Positions 16,792 through 24,309 of a stretch of 45,830 nt of DNA are shown piece after piece (within the stretch, counting starts at the first letter, position 1; each line of letters starts with the position of its first letter). The notes below the pieces were generated by a model that was given only the letters and a program-made list of their open reading frames with translations, was not told where the DNA came from and ran no database searches. This stretch comes from Marinilabilia rubra (GTDB taxonomy: Bacteria > Bacteroidota > Bacteroidia > Bacteroidales > Marinilabiliaceae), in assembly GCF_003121985.1 (NCBI RefSeq), contig NZ_QEWP01000026.1, positions 1-45,830 of the forward strand. The letters run 5' to 3'. A program made the translations under genes and the position numbers.

Positions 16792-17013
16792 ATGCACAAA
16801 CATTTAACGTCAATAAATGAAATGAAAATAATTCCGATAGTGGCAAGAAAAGCAACATCAGAAAGCTTTAAAAATGCAATAAAGGAAAAATTATCAGTCA
16901 TCTTCAAAGAAGGTAGAAACATTGTTGAAATGCGCCCTAATGGTGAAAAAATTGTTAAGCATCGATTAAATTACACGCATCGTAATCTCGAAAAAAAATT
17001 TAAGTTATTGTAA
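16792..17013 (+). CDS. Small basic protein, probable antitoxin of the zeta-like kinase
   Basis: 73 residues from the ATG at 16792 (a GTG lies three bases earlier). Rich in K and R, with VIFKEGRNIVEMRPNGEKIVKH in the middle. Family not recognised. It lies eight bases ahead of a zeta-like gene on the same strand, the arrangement of an antitoxin-toxin operon. Confidence 0.6.
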   Translation: MHKHLTSINEMKIIPIVARKATSESFKNAIKEKLSVIFKEGRNIVEMRPNGEKIVKHRLNYTHRNLEKKFKLL

Positions 17014-17021
17014 TATAACCC

Positions 17022-17756
17022 ATGGCCCAAAAACGTCTCAGGCTTTTCGCGGGCCCTAATGGGTCTGGTAAAACAACCATTATTAATAAAATTCCTGATA
17101 ACATCAATCTCGGTTTCTTAATTAATGCCGATGATATTGAAGCAGAATTACGAAAAAATGGTTATTTCAACCTAAAAAATCATCAACTAAAACTTACCAC
17201 CTCCGAATTACAAAATTTTATTTCAAATGAAGGTGCATCATCTGTAAAACTACCTGTCAACAAATTTATTGACCAATTTTACATCTCTAATCAAAAAGTA
17301 TTTATTCCTGAAAATTTATTGAACTCTTACATTGCTGCTGACATTGCTGCTTTATTAAGAATTCAACATGCTAAAGCTGGTCATTCTTTCACTTTTGAAA
17401 CGGTTTTAAGTCACCCTTCAAAAATTGATTTTATTACAACGGCCAAACAAAACGGATACCGTATTTATTTGTATTACATCGCTACTGAATCGGCTGATAT
17501 AAATGTTAATCGTGTCAATATAAGAGTTACCCAAAAAGGACATTCGGTACCCGAAGCAACAATCCGGGCAAGATACAAGCGTTCTTTGGCACTTTTATAT
17601 AAAACTATCAAAGTTTCAGACAGAGCTTTCCTTTTCGATAATTCAGGCAAAGAAAGTTTCTTCTTTGCTGAAATAACGGATGGCTCGGATGTGGAAATAA
17701 AATGCGACGATGAAAATATTCCGGAATGGTTCTTTTCTTATGTATTGAACAGATGA
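17022..17756 (+). CDS. Zeta-toxin-like P-loop kinase, long form
   Basis: 244 residues, ATG start. Walker A GPNGSGKT at residues 11-18, FLINADDIEAELR, FTFETVLSHPSK and RVTQKGHSVPEATIRARY follow in the order seen in zeta-type kinases. It is about 50 residues longer than the kinase at 7828 because of an insertion around residues 45-100. No lesion seen. Target in known zeta toxins is UDP-N-acetylglucosamine. Confidence 0.8.
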   Translation: MAQKRLRLFAGPNGSGKTTIINKIPDNINLGFLINADDIEAELRKNGYFNLKNHQLKLTTSELQNFISNEGASSVKLPVNKFIDQFYISNQKVFIPENLLNSYIAADIAALLRIQHAKAGHSFTFETVLSHPSKIDFITTAKQNGYRIYLYYIATESADINVNRVNIRVTQKGHSVPEATIRARYKRSLALLYKTIKVSDRAFLFDNSGKESFFFAEITDGSDVEIKCDDENIPEWFFSYVLNR

Positions 17757-17770
17757 TTCAAGCAGCTTTT

Positions 17771-17890
17771 TGTTCACTCTTTTTTCTATCTCCACCGAAA
17801 CTTCCCTATTTTTGCACCGTAGTAAAATATGTTTTTGCAGGTGGGCCTTCTGTGACTCACCGTGCCGTAGGCGTGGAGGAAACGCAATGA
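17771..17890 (+). promoter_or_regulatory. Promoter-leader repeat, copy 4 of 4
   Basis: The -7 box TATTTTTG is at 17808-17815, and GGAGGAAACGCAATGA closes the block. This is the only copy closely followed by an open frame of reasonable quality (17901). Confidence 0.5.
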
Positions 17891-17900
17891 GCAGTTAACA

Positions 17901-18080
17901 ATGAGCAATGACCAGTTACCAATAAACCCAACATACAACAAATTAAAAACACTTGCTGAAAAGTTTCCGGAGGATGATTTTCTCCAATCCCTTCTGGAAA
18001 CCTATCGTCCTTATCCCCCAACTGATATATCGGACGATGATTTGCTCTACGAAGCGCTCAAAGAGAAGTATAACCTTTAG
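17901..18080 (+). CDS. Small acidic protein of unknown function
   Basis: 59 residues: the first eight come from CAGT/CAAT-word sequence, the rest (NPTYNKLKTLAEKFPEDDF to ALKEKYNL) looks like ordinary coding sequence. It is acidic and without cysteine, signal peptide or membrane segment. Truncated relatives at 5132 and 13769 start MTLNKD / MNLNED, so the original start may have been overwritten here. A terminator follows at 18113. It could be a small antitoxin or the tail of a longer protein. Confidence 0.45.
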   Translation: MSNDQLPINPTYNKLKTLAEKFPEDDFLQSLLETYRPYPPTDISDDDLLYEALKEKYNL

Positions 18081-18112
18081 TGGGTCTTAAATTGAGTCCA
18101 CAAATAAAATAT

Positions 18113-18138
18113 AAAACGGCTGCGCCGTTTTGTTTTTT
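18113..18138 (+). terminator. Intrinsic terminator
   Basis: AAAACGGC and GCCGTTTT pair around a TGC loop, and GTTTTTT follows. It closes the unit ending at 18080 and isolates it from the GxxExxY gene. Confidence 0.75.
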
Positions 18139-18186
18139 GGGTCCACAGATGACGCAGATGAACACAGATTCTAAATTTTTTAAATT

Positions 18187-18576
18187 ATGCCTAACTTAAC
18201 TCAAAAAGAATTTCCTCTCAAAGAGGAAACATACGAAATTATTGGAGCTGCAATGGAAGCTCACAAAATTCTTGGATCTGGTTTTCTTGAAGGTGTGTAC
18301 CAGGAAGCATTAAACATCGAATTTAAAACAAGAAACATTAAAAATGAAAGAGAAGTCCCTTTGCAAATTCAATATAAAGAACACGTCCTGTCAAAAAAAT
18401 ACATAGCTGACTTCATTTGCTATGATAAAATTATTGTTGAGCTAAAAGCTTTAAATGAATTATGTGGAGAGCATGAAGCACAGGTTTTGAATTATTTAAA
18501 AGCTACAAATTTCAAAGTAGGCATTTTATTAAACTTTGGTTGTAAAAGGCTACAATACAAAAGAATTGTATTATAG
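18187..18576 (+). CDS. GxxExxY-family protein, copy 2
   Basis: 129 residues with the string G-S-G-F-L-E-G-V-Y and the nuclease-like core YIADFICYDKIIVELKA. Residues from about 63 onward are nearly the same as in the copy at 11328, while residues 44-60 differ strongly. Upstream lies GTCCACAGATGACGCAGATG (from 18141) and downstream ATCTGTGGAC (18625-18634), an inverted pair as around copy 1. Confidence 0.85.
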   Translation: MPNLTQKEFPLKEETYEIIGAAMEAHKILGSGFLEGVYQEALNIEFKTRNIKNEREVPLQIQYKEHVLSKKYIADFICYDKIIVELKALNELCGEHEAQVLNYLKATNFKVGILLNFGCKRLQYKRIVL

Positions 18577-18823
18577 CAAATAGACCTTCTCTTTCACAAA
18601 CCTAATTCAAAATAATCTGTGAAAATCTGTGGACTACCAATGTTGCGAAGCAACCATCCGAACCATACCCCCTATGAAGTTTAATCTTCACAGGGTAAAC
18701 CTGAAAGAGGAACCCCTAACCCGCAAAACACAAGAATCTGTGTTAATCTGTGTAATCTGTGGACAACCTAAAGTTGCGAAGCAACCGCCGCCCGCAGGGC
18801 ATAAAAACAATCAGTGGAAAAAA
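18577..18823. repeat. Repeat block before wzt stub 7
   Basis: ATCTGTGAAAATCTGTGGAC and ATCTGTGTTAATCTGTG words (18614, 18735), GTTGCGAAGCAAC palindromes (18641, 18773), a worn CCCCCT block near 18667 and the ATCAGTGGAAAAAA leader into the stub. Confidence 0.7.
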
Positions 18824-18895
18824 ATGAGCAATACAGTAATAAAAATAGAAAACCTCTCAAAAATCTACCCCCGAATAAGTTCGGCTAAGCTTTAA
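18824..18895 (+). pseudogene. wzt 5' stub 7
   Basis: ATG at 18824, SNTVIKIENLSKIY matches Wzt residues 2-15. The palindromic element follows from 18869 and the frame ends at TAA 18893-18895. The intact wzt starts only 73 bases further on. Confidence 0.8.
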
Positions 18896-18921
18896 AAAGC
18901 TATGCCTCCCTAAATCGGGGC
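18869..18921. repeat. Palindromic element in a wzt stub, copy 3
   Basis: CCCCCGAATAAG and TAAATCGGGG flank the core AAGCTTTAAAAAGCT. It abuts the sequence that leads into the intact wzt; no wzt sequence resumes after it. Confidence 0.7.
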
Positions 18922-18967
18922 AGGCTCCTGACATATTTGAAAATCATTAAATATAAAAGCATTAACA

Positions 18968-20245
18968 GTGAGTGATACTGTAATTAAAATAGAAAATCTT
19001 TCGAAGATTTACAGGTTAGGCGAAATTGGAACAGGCACATTAAGCCACGACCTAAACCGCTGGTGGCAAATGAACATCCGCGGTAAAGACGACCCATACG
19101 CCCTCGTAGGCGGTGTCAACGACCGCACCGCCAAAGCCCGCAAGGGCGAGCACATCGCCGCCCTCAAAGACATCAACTTAGAAGTAAAACAGGGCGAAGT
19201 ACTAGGCATTATAGGCAAAAACGGTGCAGGAAAAAGTACCTTGCTAAAAGTATTAAGCCGCGTTACCTCCCCCACCACCGGAAGCATCAGCGTGAAGGGC
19301 CGCCTGGCCTCACTGCTCGAGGTAGGCACCGGCTTTCACCCCGAGATGACCGGCCGCGAAAACATCTACATGAACGGCACCATCATGGGCATGCGTAAGT
19401 GGGAGATCACCCGCAAGCTGGAGGAGATCGTGGAGTTTGCCGGCGTGGCCAAATACTTAGATACTCCCGTGAAGCGTTACTCCAGCGGCATGAAGGTACG
19501 CCTGGGCTTTGCCGTGGCTGCCCACCTGGAACCGGAAATTCTTGTGGTGGATGAAGTGCTGGCTGTAGGCGATGCGGAATTCCAGAAAAAGGCCATCGGA
19601 AAAATGCAGGATGTGAGTACCAATGATGGTCGAACGGTGCTGTTTGTGAGTCATAATATGGCGAGTGTAAAGAGTTTGTGTACAAACGGTATTATTCTTG
19701 AAGATGGTTTTAAAGTTCTTGAAACAGATATTGACGCATGTGTAACAAGATATTTAAAAGGTAATAGTGATATACTTAATCACAAGAAATGGGACCAGCC
19801 AGAAATTAAAAACAGTCATTTTCAACTAAAAGAAATTGGTATAAAAGCTGTTGAAAAAAAATACACAGAGCCCATTTCAATATCCGAAGCAATAGAATGT
19901 AATGTTGGTATTAATTTTACAAACACAAACCATTCAAACTTTCACGTTAATTTAAGATTTAAAAATGACCAGGGGAATTACCTGTTTGTGGTTTCTTCCA
20001 ATGATGCCAAGCAAACAATAAAACCGGGTAGCAATAATATAAAAATGAAAATACCGGGGAATTTCTTTAATACAGGAAACTTTTATATGGATCTTATGGT
20101 AGTGAAAGACAAAAAAACAGTAATCTTTACCGAAAATGACATACTTAGTTTTACACTATTGAATGAAAGTAATGCCCTGGGTACGTGGATGGGAAAAACA
20201 CGTGGAGATTTAAAACCAAAGTTTGATTGGGAAATTACATATTAG
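18968..20245 (+). CDS. wzt: ABC transporter ATPase for polysaccharide export
   Basis: 425 residues from a GTG start; every stub except stub 1 has ATG at this place. Walker A GKNGAGKST (83-91), signature YSSGM (171-175), Walker B ILVVDE (191-196) and H229 are intact, so it should power Wzm. Residues from about 270 form a beta-rich extension like the Wzt C-terminal domain, which in known systems recognises the capped end of the glycan. The nucleotide-binding half is G+C-rich and matches the stubs; from about base 19690 the gene becomes AT-rich like the downstream cluster, so it looks like a recombinant. The next gene starts three bases after its stop. Confidence 0.92.
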   Translation: MSDTVIKIENLSKIYRLGEIGTGTLSHDLNRWWQMNIRGKDDPYALVGGVNDRTAKARKGEHIAALKDINLEVKQGEVLGIIGKNGAGKSTLLKVLSRVTSPTTGSISVKGRLASLLEVGTGFHPEMTGRENIYMNGTIMGMRKWEITRKLEEIVEFAGVAKYLDTPVKRYSSGMKVRLGFAVAAHLEPEILVVDEVLAVGDAEFQKKAIGKMQDVSTNDGRTVLFVSHNMASVKSLCTNGIILEDGFKVLETDIDACVTRYLKGNSDILNHKKWDQPEIKNSHFQLKEIGIKAVEKKYTEPISISEAIECNVGINFTNTNHSNFHVNLRFKNDQGNYLFVVSSNDAKQTIKPGSNNIKMKIPGNFFNTGNFYMDLMVVKDKKTVIFTENDILSFTLLNESNALGTWMGKTRGDLKPKFDWEITY

Positions 20246-20248
20246 AAT

Positions 20249-20899
20249 ATGTTTGGAACAAAAAGGAATAAGATATTCTGCATTTCAATGCAACGTAGCG
20301 GAACAACTTCTGTTGGTGAATTTTTTAGGCATTTCAAGTATAACGTAGCAGGTTATGATATCTCGTTAAAAAACAAATGGACAAAAAGCTGGCTTGATGG
20401 AAATTACAAACAAATATTCAAGTCAAAAGATTTTCTCAAAAACCAAGTATTTGAAGATGATCCATGGTGGTGCCCTGAATTCTATAAAGTGCTTTATCAT
20501 GAATTTAAAAATGCTAAATTCATCCTTCTTACGCGACCTCCTGAAGATTGGTTCAAATCTATGATCAATCATTCTGGGGGAAAAACATTAGGAAACACAG
20601 AAATACATTGTAAAATATATAGAAGAGAAAAAGATTTTGTTAATATTGCTCAAAAATTTGACCGCCACGATACAACTTACAATGACAACCTTTTAGATCT
20701 CAAGCAAAACAAAGAGCTTTACTTGGAACATTACACCCGGCATAACCATGAGGTCATTTCATTTTTTGAGCAACATGACAGCTCTAAATTGTTTTATGGG
20801 GATCTTTACGACAAAGATATTTGGCAAAAAATGGGAGCATATTTTAGCATAGATGTTCCAAAGCAATTTAACATTCATGCTAACAAATCAAACAAATGA
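20249..20899 (+). CDS. Sulfotransferase-like protein
   Basis: 216 residues, ATG start. The 5'-phosphosulfate loop motif QRSGTTS is at residues 15-21, and FILLTRPPEDWFKSM resembles the 3'-phosphate-binding segment, both used to hold the sulfate donor PAPS. Cytosolic, with no signal peptide. Position right after wzt and four-base overlap with the aminotransferase gene place it in the glycan operon; the acceptor sugar is unknown. Confidence 0.7.
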   Translation: MFGTKRNKIFCISMQRSGTTSVGEFFRHFKYNVAGYDISLKNKWTKSWLDGNYKQIFKSKDFLKNQVFEDDPWWCPEFYKVLYHEFKNAKFILLTRPPEDWFKSMINHSGGKTLGNTEIHCKIYRREKDFVNIAQKFDRHDTTYNDNLLDLKQNKELYLEHYTRHNHEVISFFEQHDSSKLFYGDLYDKDIWQKMGAYFSIDVPKQFNIHANKSNK

Positions 20900-21975
20900 T
20901 ACCAGTCACCAAACCTTTTTTACCACCAAAAAACGAATACAATGCGCTTATTGATCAGGTTTGGCAACGAAATTGGTTGACAAATAACGGGCCGTTGGTC
21001 AATGAACTGGAATTAAAACTCAAAGAAATACTGAATCTTGAGCACCTGCTTTTTACCTCAAACGGCACTATTGCCCTTCAAATGGCTATAAAAGCTCTTG
21101 AGCTAACAGGTGAAATTATTACTACACCATTTTCATATGTGGCTACTACAAGTTCTATTGTTTGGGAAAGTTGCACACCCGTATTTGCAGATATTGATCC
21201 ACAACGCCTAACCATTGATCCCCACAAAATTGAAGCGCATATTAGTAAAAAAACCAGTGCTATCCTGGCTACTCATGTATATGGTATACCATGCCACATT
21301 GAAGAAATTGAAGCCATCGCTCAAAAGCATCAGTTAAAAGTGATTTACGATGCAGCCCATGCATTTGGTGTTAAGTACAAAGGTAAATCATTATTTTCAT
21401 ATGGAGATATTAGTGTTTTAAGCACTCATGCTACCAAAATTTTTCATACGGTTGAAGGTGGGGCAGTAGTAACAAAAAGGCCTGAACTACTAAAAAGATT
21501 AGCTTATCTTCGTAATTTTGGGCATGATGGGCCAGACCAATTCAATGGCGTTGGTATTAACGGGAAAAACTCCGAATTTCATGCGGCCATGGGCCTGGCA
21601 AATCTTTCATATATCAGTGCCATTATTGAAAAACGTAAGAAGGATAGTTTTTTATATGATGAGTGGCTATTGGACAAAGGGCTTTTGCGGCCAACTATAC
21701 CGCCTGAAACCCAATACAATTACAGTTATTATCCAATAATCTTTAAAACAGAAGCCGATTGCCTTAACGTTTTTGAAGCCTTAACCAGGCACGAAATCTT
21801 TGCTCGGCGCTACTTTTATCCTTCTTTAACAGAGTTAGATTATGTATCCGGGGGAGAAACTCCTATATGCAAAGAAATGGCTCCGCGAGTATTGTGCTTA
21901 CCACTTTATTACAGCCTTACAAATGCAGAGATTGATCTGATTTGCCGACTGATTATACGAACTCTAAAATATTAA
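20896..21975 (+). CDS. DegT/DnrJ/EryC1-type nucleotide-sugar aminotransferase
   Basis: 359 residues, ATG start overlapping the previous stop. PLP-binding lysine is K181 in STHATKIFHTVEGGAVV, and DAAHAFG and FTSNGTIALQMA are family landmarks. It would transfer an amino group to a 3- or 4-keto nucleotide sugar. With the acetyltransferase next door it resembles the FdtB/QdtB plus FdtC/QdtC pairs that make 3-acetamido-dideoxyhexoses, but no ketoisomerase (FdtA) gene is in the window, so that pathway is only a suggestion. Confidence 0.85.
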   Translation: MIPVTKPFLPPKNEYNALIDQVWQRNWLTNNGPLVNELELKLKEILNLEHLLFTSNGTIALQMAIKALELTGEIITTPFSYVATTSSIVWESCTPVFADIDPQRLTIDPHKIEAHISKKTSAILATHVYGIPCHIEEIEAIAQKHQLKVIYDAAHAFGVKYKGKSLFSYGDISVLSTHATKIFHTVEGGAVVTKRPELLKRLAYLRNFGHDGPDQFNGVGINGKNSEFHAAMGLANLSYISAIIEKRKKDSFLYDEWLLDKGLLRPTIPPETQYNYSYYPIIFKTEADCLNVFEALTRHEIFARRYFYPSLTELDYVSGGETPICKEMAPRVLCLPLYYSLTNAEIDLICRLIIRTLKY

Positions 21976-21977
21976 GG

Positions 21978-22523
21978 ATGCCATTTTTAAGTGAGGAAGA
22001 ATTAAAAAAAATGTCCTTTAAAAGAATTGGATGCAACGTTTTGATTTCTGATAAAGCCTCAATATATAGCCCCGAAACCATTGAAATCGGGTCGAACGTG
22101 CGAATCGACGACTTTTGTATCCTTTCGGGGCATATTATGTTGGGTAGTTATATTCATATTTCAGCATATTCAGCTTTATATGGGAAATTTGGTATAGAAA
22201 TGGAAGATTTCACTGGACTATCCCCGCGGTGCACAGTATTTAGTGCATCTGATGACTTTTCGGGAGAATACATGATTAGCCCCATGGTGCCGGGAAAACT
22301 AACTAACGTAACTGGAGGCAAAGTAAAAATTAAACGCTTTACACAAATTGGAGCAGGTACAGTCATATTACCCAATGTTACCCTTAATGAAGGTACAGCT
22401 ATTGGTGCTATGTCTTTAATAAAAAATGACATCCCAGAGTGGGAAATACATGGTGGATGCCCTGCTAGATTTATTAAACAACGAAAAAAAGATATACTCC
22501 ATTTATATGGAACAATTAAATAA
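21978..22523 (+). CDS. Hexapeptide-repeat acetyltransferase for a sugar
   Basis: 181 residues from the ATG at 21978, two bases after the aminotransferase stop; a TTG at 21942 would add 12 residues that relatives lack. The start MPFLSEEELKKMSFKRIG, then left-handed beta-helix repeats (IEIGSNVRIDDFCIL, TQIGAGTVILPNVTLNEGTAIGAMS) and GCPARFIKQR at the end, fit the FdtC/QdtC and WbbJ group. Likely N-acetylates the amino sugar made by the previous enzyme. Confidence 0.8.
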   Translation: MPFLSEEELKKMSFKRIGCNVLISDKASIYSPETIEIGSNVRIDDFCILSGHIMLGSYIHISAYSALYGKFGIEMEDFTGLSPRCTVFSASDDFSGEYMISPMVPGKLTNVTGGKVKIKRFTQIGAGTVILPNVTLNEGTAIGAMSLIKNDIPEWEIHGGCPARFIKQRKKDILHLYGTIK

Positions 22524-23439
22524 TACAGACTATCCTTTAGTAAGTGTTTGCATGATTACCTATAATCATGAACCCTTTATAGCCGAAGCAATAGAGGGTG
22601 TTTTAATGCAAAAAACTAATTTTCCGGTTAAATTAGTTATTGGTGAAGACTGCAGCACTGATAAAACCCGCAATATTTGTGAAAAATATAAACAACAACA
22701 CCCTGACCTGATTGAACTTATCCCTGCAACCGCTAACTTAGGCATGATGTCTAACTTTATCCGTACACTTGAAACTTGTAAAGGGAAATACATCGCTTTA
22801 TGCGAAGGCGACGACTACTGGACCGACCCCCATAAGCTGCAAAAGCAGGTGGATTTTTTGGAGGAGAATGAAGATTATAGCTTTTGTTTTCATAATGTGT
22901 ATATAAATCAACATGATTATCAAAAAATATTCAAAGAATTCACAGATAAAGATGGAATATATGCACTAGAAGACGTATTAAAAGAAATATGGTTTATCCC
23001 TACATGCAGTATCTGCTTTAAAAATGTTATTGACGAGTATCCTAAATGGATGCAGAATGCTGAAAACGGTGATCTCTCGTTAATTTTCCTACTTGCACTT
23101 AAAGGAAAAATTAAACGCATTGATGGCATAATGGGGTTTTACAGGCAGCACCCCGGGGGTGCAAGCAAGCAGTTTACTCGTGAAAGTTTAATTCTAAATA
23201 TAAGCTACACCTATATGAACTTTAATATCGCGACAGACAAAAAATTTCAGGCATTCATTGAAGAAGGTTTTGGAAAATATATAAAATCTCAGTACCAAGC
23301 TCACTATAAGCAAACAGCTCAAATAGAATTAAAAAATTCAAATAAAATGGCAATTACCTTCACGTTTAAAGAATTAATAACTGCGATTGGTATTAAAGTA
23401 AAAAATAAAATATTAAACAGATTTAAAACAAACCAATAA
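22507..23439 (+). CDS. Glycosyltransferase family 2
   Basis: 310 residues from the ATG at 22507, overlapping the acetyltransferase end by 17 bases. N-terminal LVSVCMITYNHEPFIAEAIEGVL and the acidic ALCEGDDYWTDP give a GT-A fold enzyme, in which the GDD region binds metal and donor sugar. The GEDCSTDKT string is common in enzymes of this subgroup. Cytosolic face of the membrane; donor and acceptor unknown. Confidence 0.88.
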   Translation: MEQLNNTDYPLVSVCMITYNHEPFIAEAIEGVLMQKTNFPVKLVIGEDCSTDKTRNICEKYKQQHPDLIELIPATANLGMMSNFIRTLETCKGKYIALCEGDDYWTDPHKLQKQVDFLEENEDYSFCFHNVYINQHDYQKIFKEFTDKDGIYALEDVLKEIWFIPTCSICFKNVIDEYPKWMQNAENGDLSLIFLLALKGKIKRIDGIMGFYRQHPGGASKQFTRESLILNISYTYMNFNIATDKKFQAFIEEGFGKYIKSQYQAHYKQTAQIELKNSNKMAITFTFKELITAIGIKVKNKILNRFKTNQ

Positions 23440-23488
23440 AAAATAATTCTTAGTCTTTTACAGGCGTTTAGTGTAAACAATCAAACAC

Positions 23489-24304
23489 ATGGACACAGCA
23501 CTAAAGCTCTCTATAATAACTGTCAACCTCAACAATGCCAACGGCCTGCACAAGACCATTGATAGTGTAATCAACCAAACTTATACCAACTTTGAGCACA
23601 TTATTATCGATGGTTACAGCACAGATGACTCGGTAAAGGTAATAAAGAAATATGAAGCCCTCTATAAAAACAAACAACGTCACCTCTATTGGATTAGCGA
23701 ACCTGATAAAGGCATTTATAATGGAATGAATAAGGGCATTAAAGTTGCCAAAGGAGAATATTGTTTGTTTTTGAATAGTGGGGACTGGCTGTTAAATTCA
23801 GACATTTTGAAATTAGTGTTAAAAGATAATGCTATAGAGGATATTCTTTATGGTGATATTATGCTAGAAAATGGCGATTATACATATCCAGACAGTTTAA
23901 GTTTTTATGATTTTTATACAGCCTCGATTGGCCACCCGGCATCTTTTATAAAAACGGACTTATTATTTAAATTGGGACTATATAATGAAAGGTTTAAGAT
24001 CGTATCTGATTGGGAGTTTTTTTTAAAAGCCTTGTTTATAAATAGATGTAGCTACCGTCATATACGTTTATTCACAACCTTCTTCGCCCCGGGAGGATTT
24101 AGCACTCAGAAAAAAATGACGGACCTGCATAAAAAAGAGAGAACACAGGTGCTTAATGAATATTTTTACTGGTTAATAAAAGATTATTCTTTTTTTTCTC
24201 ATTCAATTGAAGAGCTAAATTATTACAAAAATTCAAGACTTATCCAACTATTTCGAAAAATTCAAGCATCAAAAATTTACAAACTTTTAAGAGCATCAAA
24301 ATAG
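23489..24304 (+). CDS. Glycosyltransferase family 2 (WcaA-like)
   Basis: 271 residues, ATG start. LSIITVNLNNANGLHKTIDSV, then EPDKGIYNGMNKGIKVAKG and LFLNSGDWLL: this subgroup carries NSGD in place of the more usual DADD. It should add one sugar of the repeat unit. The preceding 49-base gap is the first real spacing in the cluster after wzt. Confidence 0.87.
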   Translation: MDTALKLSIITVNLNNANGLHKTIDSVINQTYTNFEHIIIDGYSTDDSVKVIKKYEALYKNKQRHLYWISEPDKGIYNGMNKGIKVAKGEYCLFLNSGDWLLNSDILKLVLKDNAIEDILYGDIMLENGDYTYPDSLSFYDFYTASIGHPASFIKTDLLFKLGLYNERFKIVSDWEFFLKALFINRCSYRHIRLFTTFFAPGGFSTQKKMTDLHKKERTQVLNEYFYWLIKDYSFFSHSIEELNYYKNSRLIQLFRKIQASKIYKLLRASK

Positions 24305-24309
24305 AACAA

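Noticed and set aside
18629-18895. 88-codon ORF
   Set aside because: It runs through repeat words in its first two thirds and enters the wzt stub only at its end.
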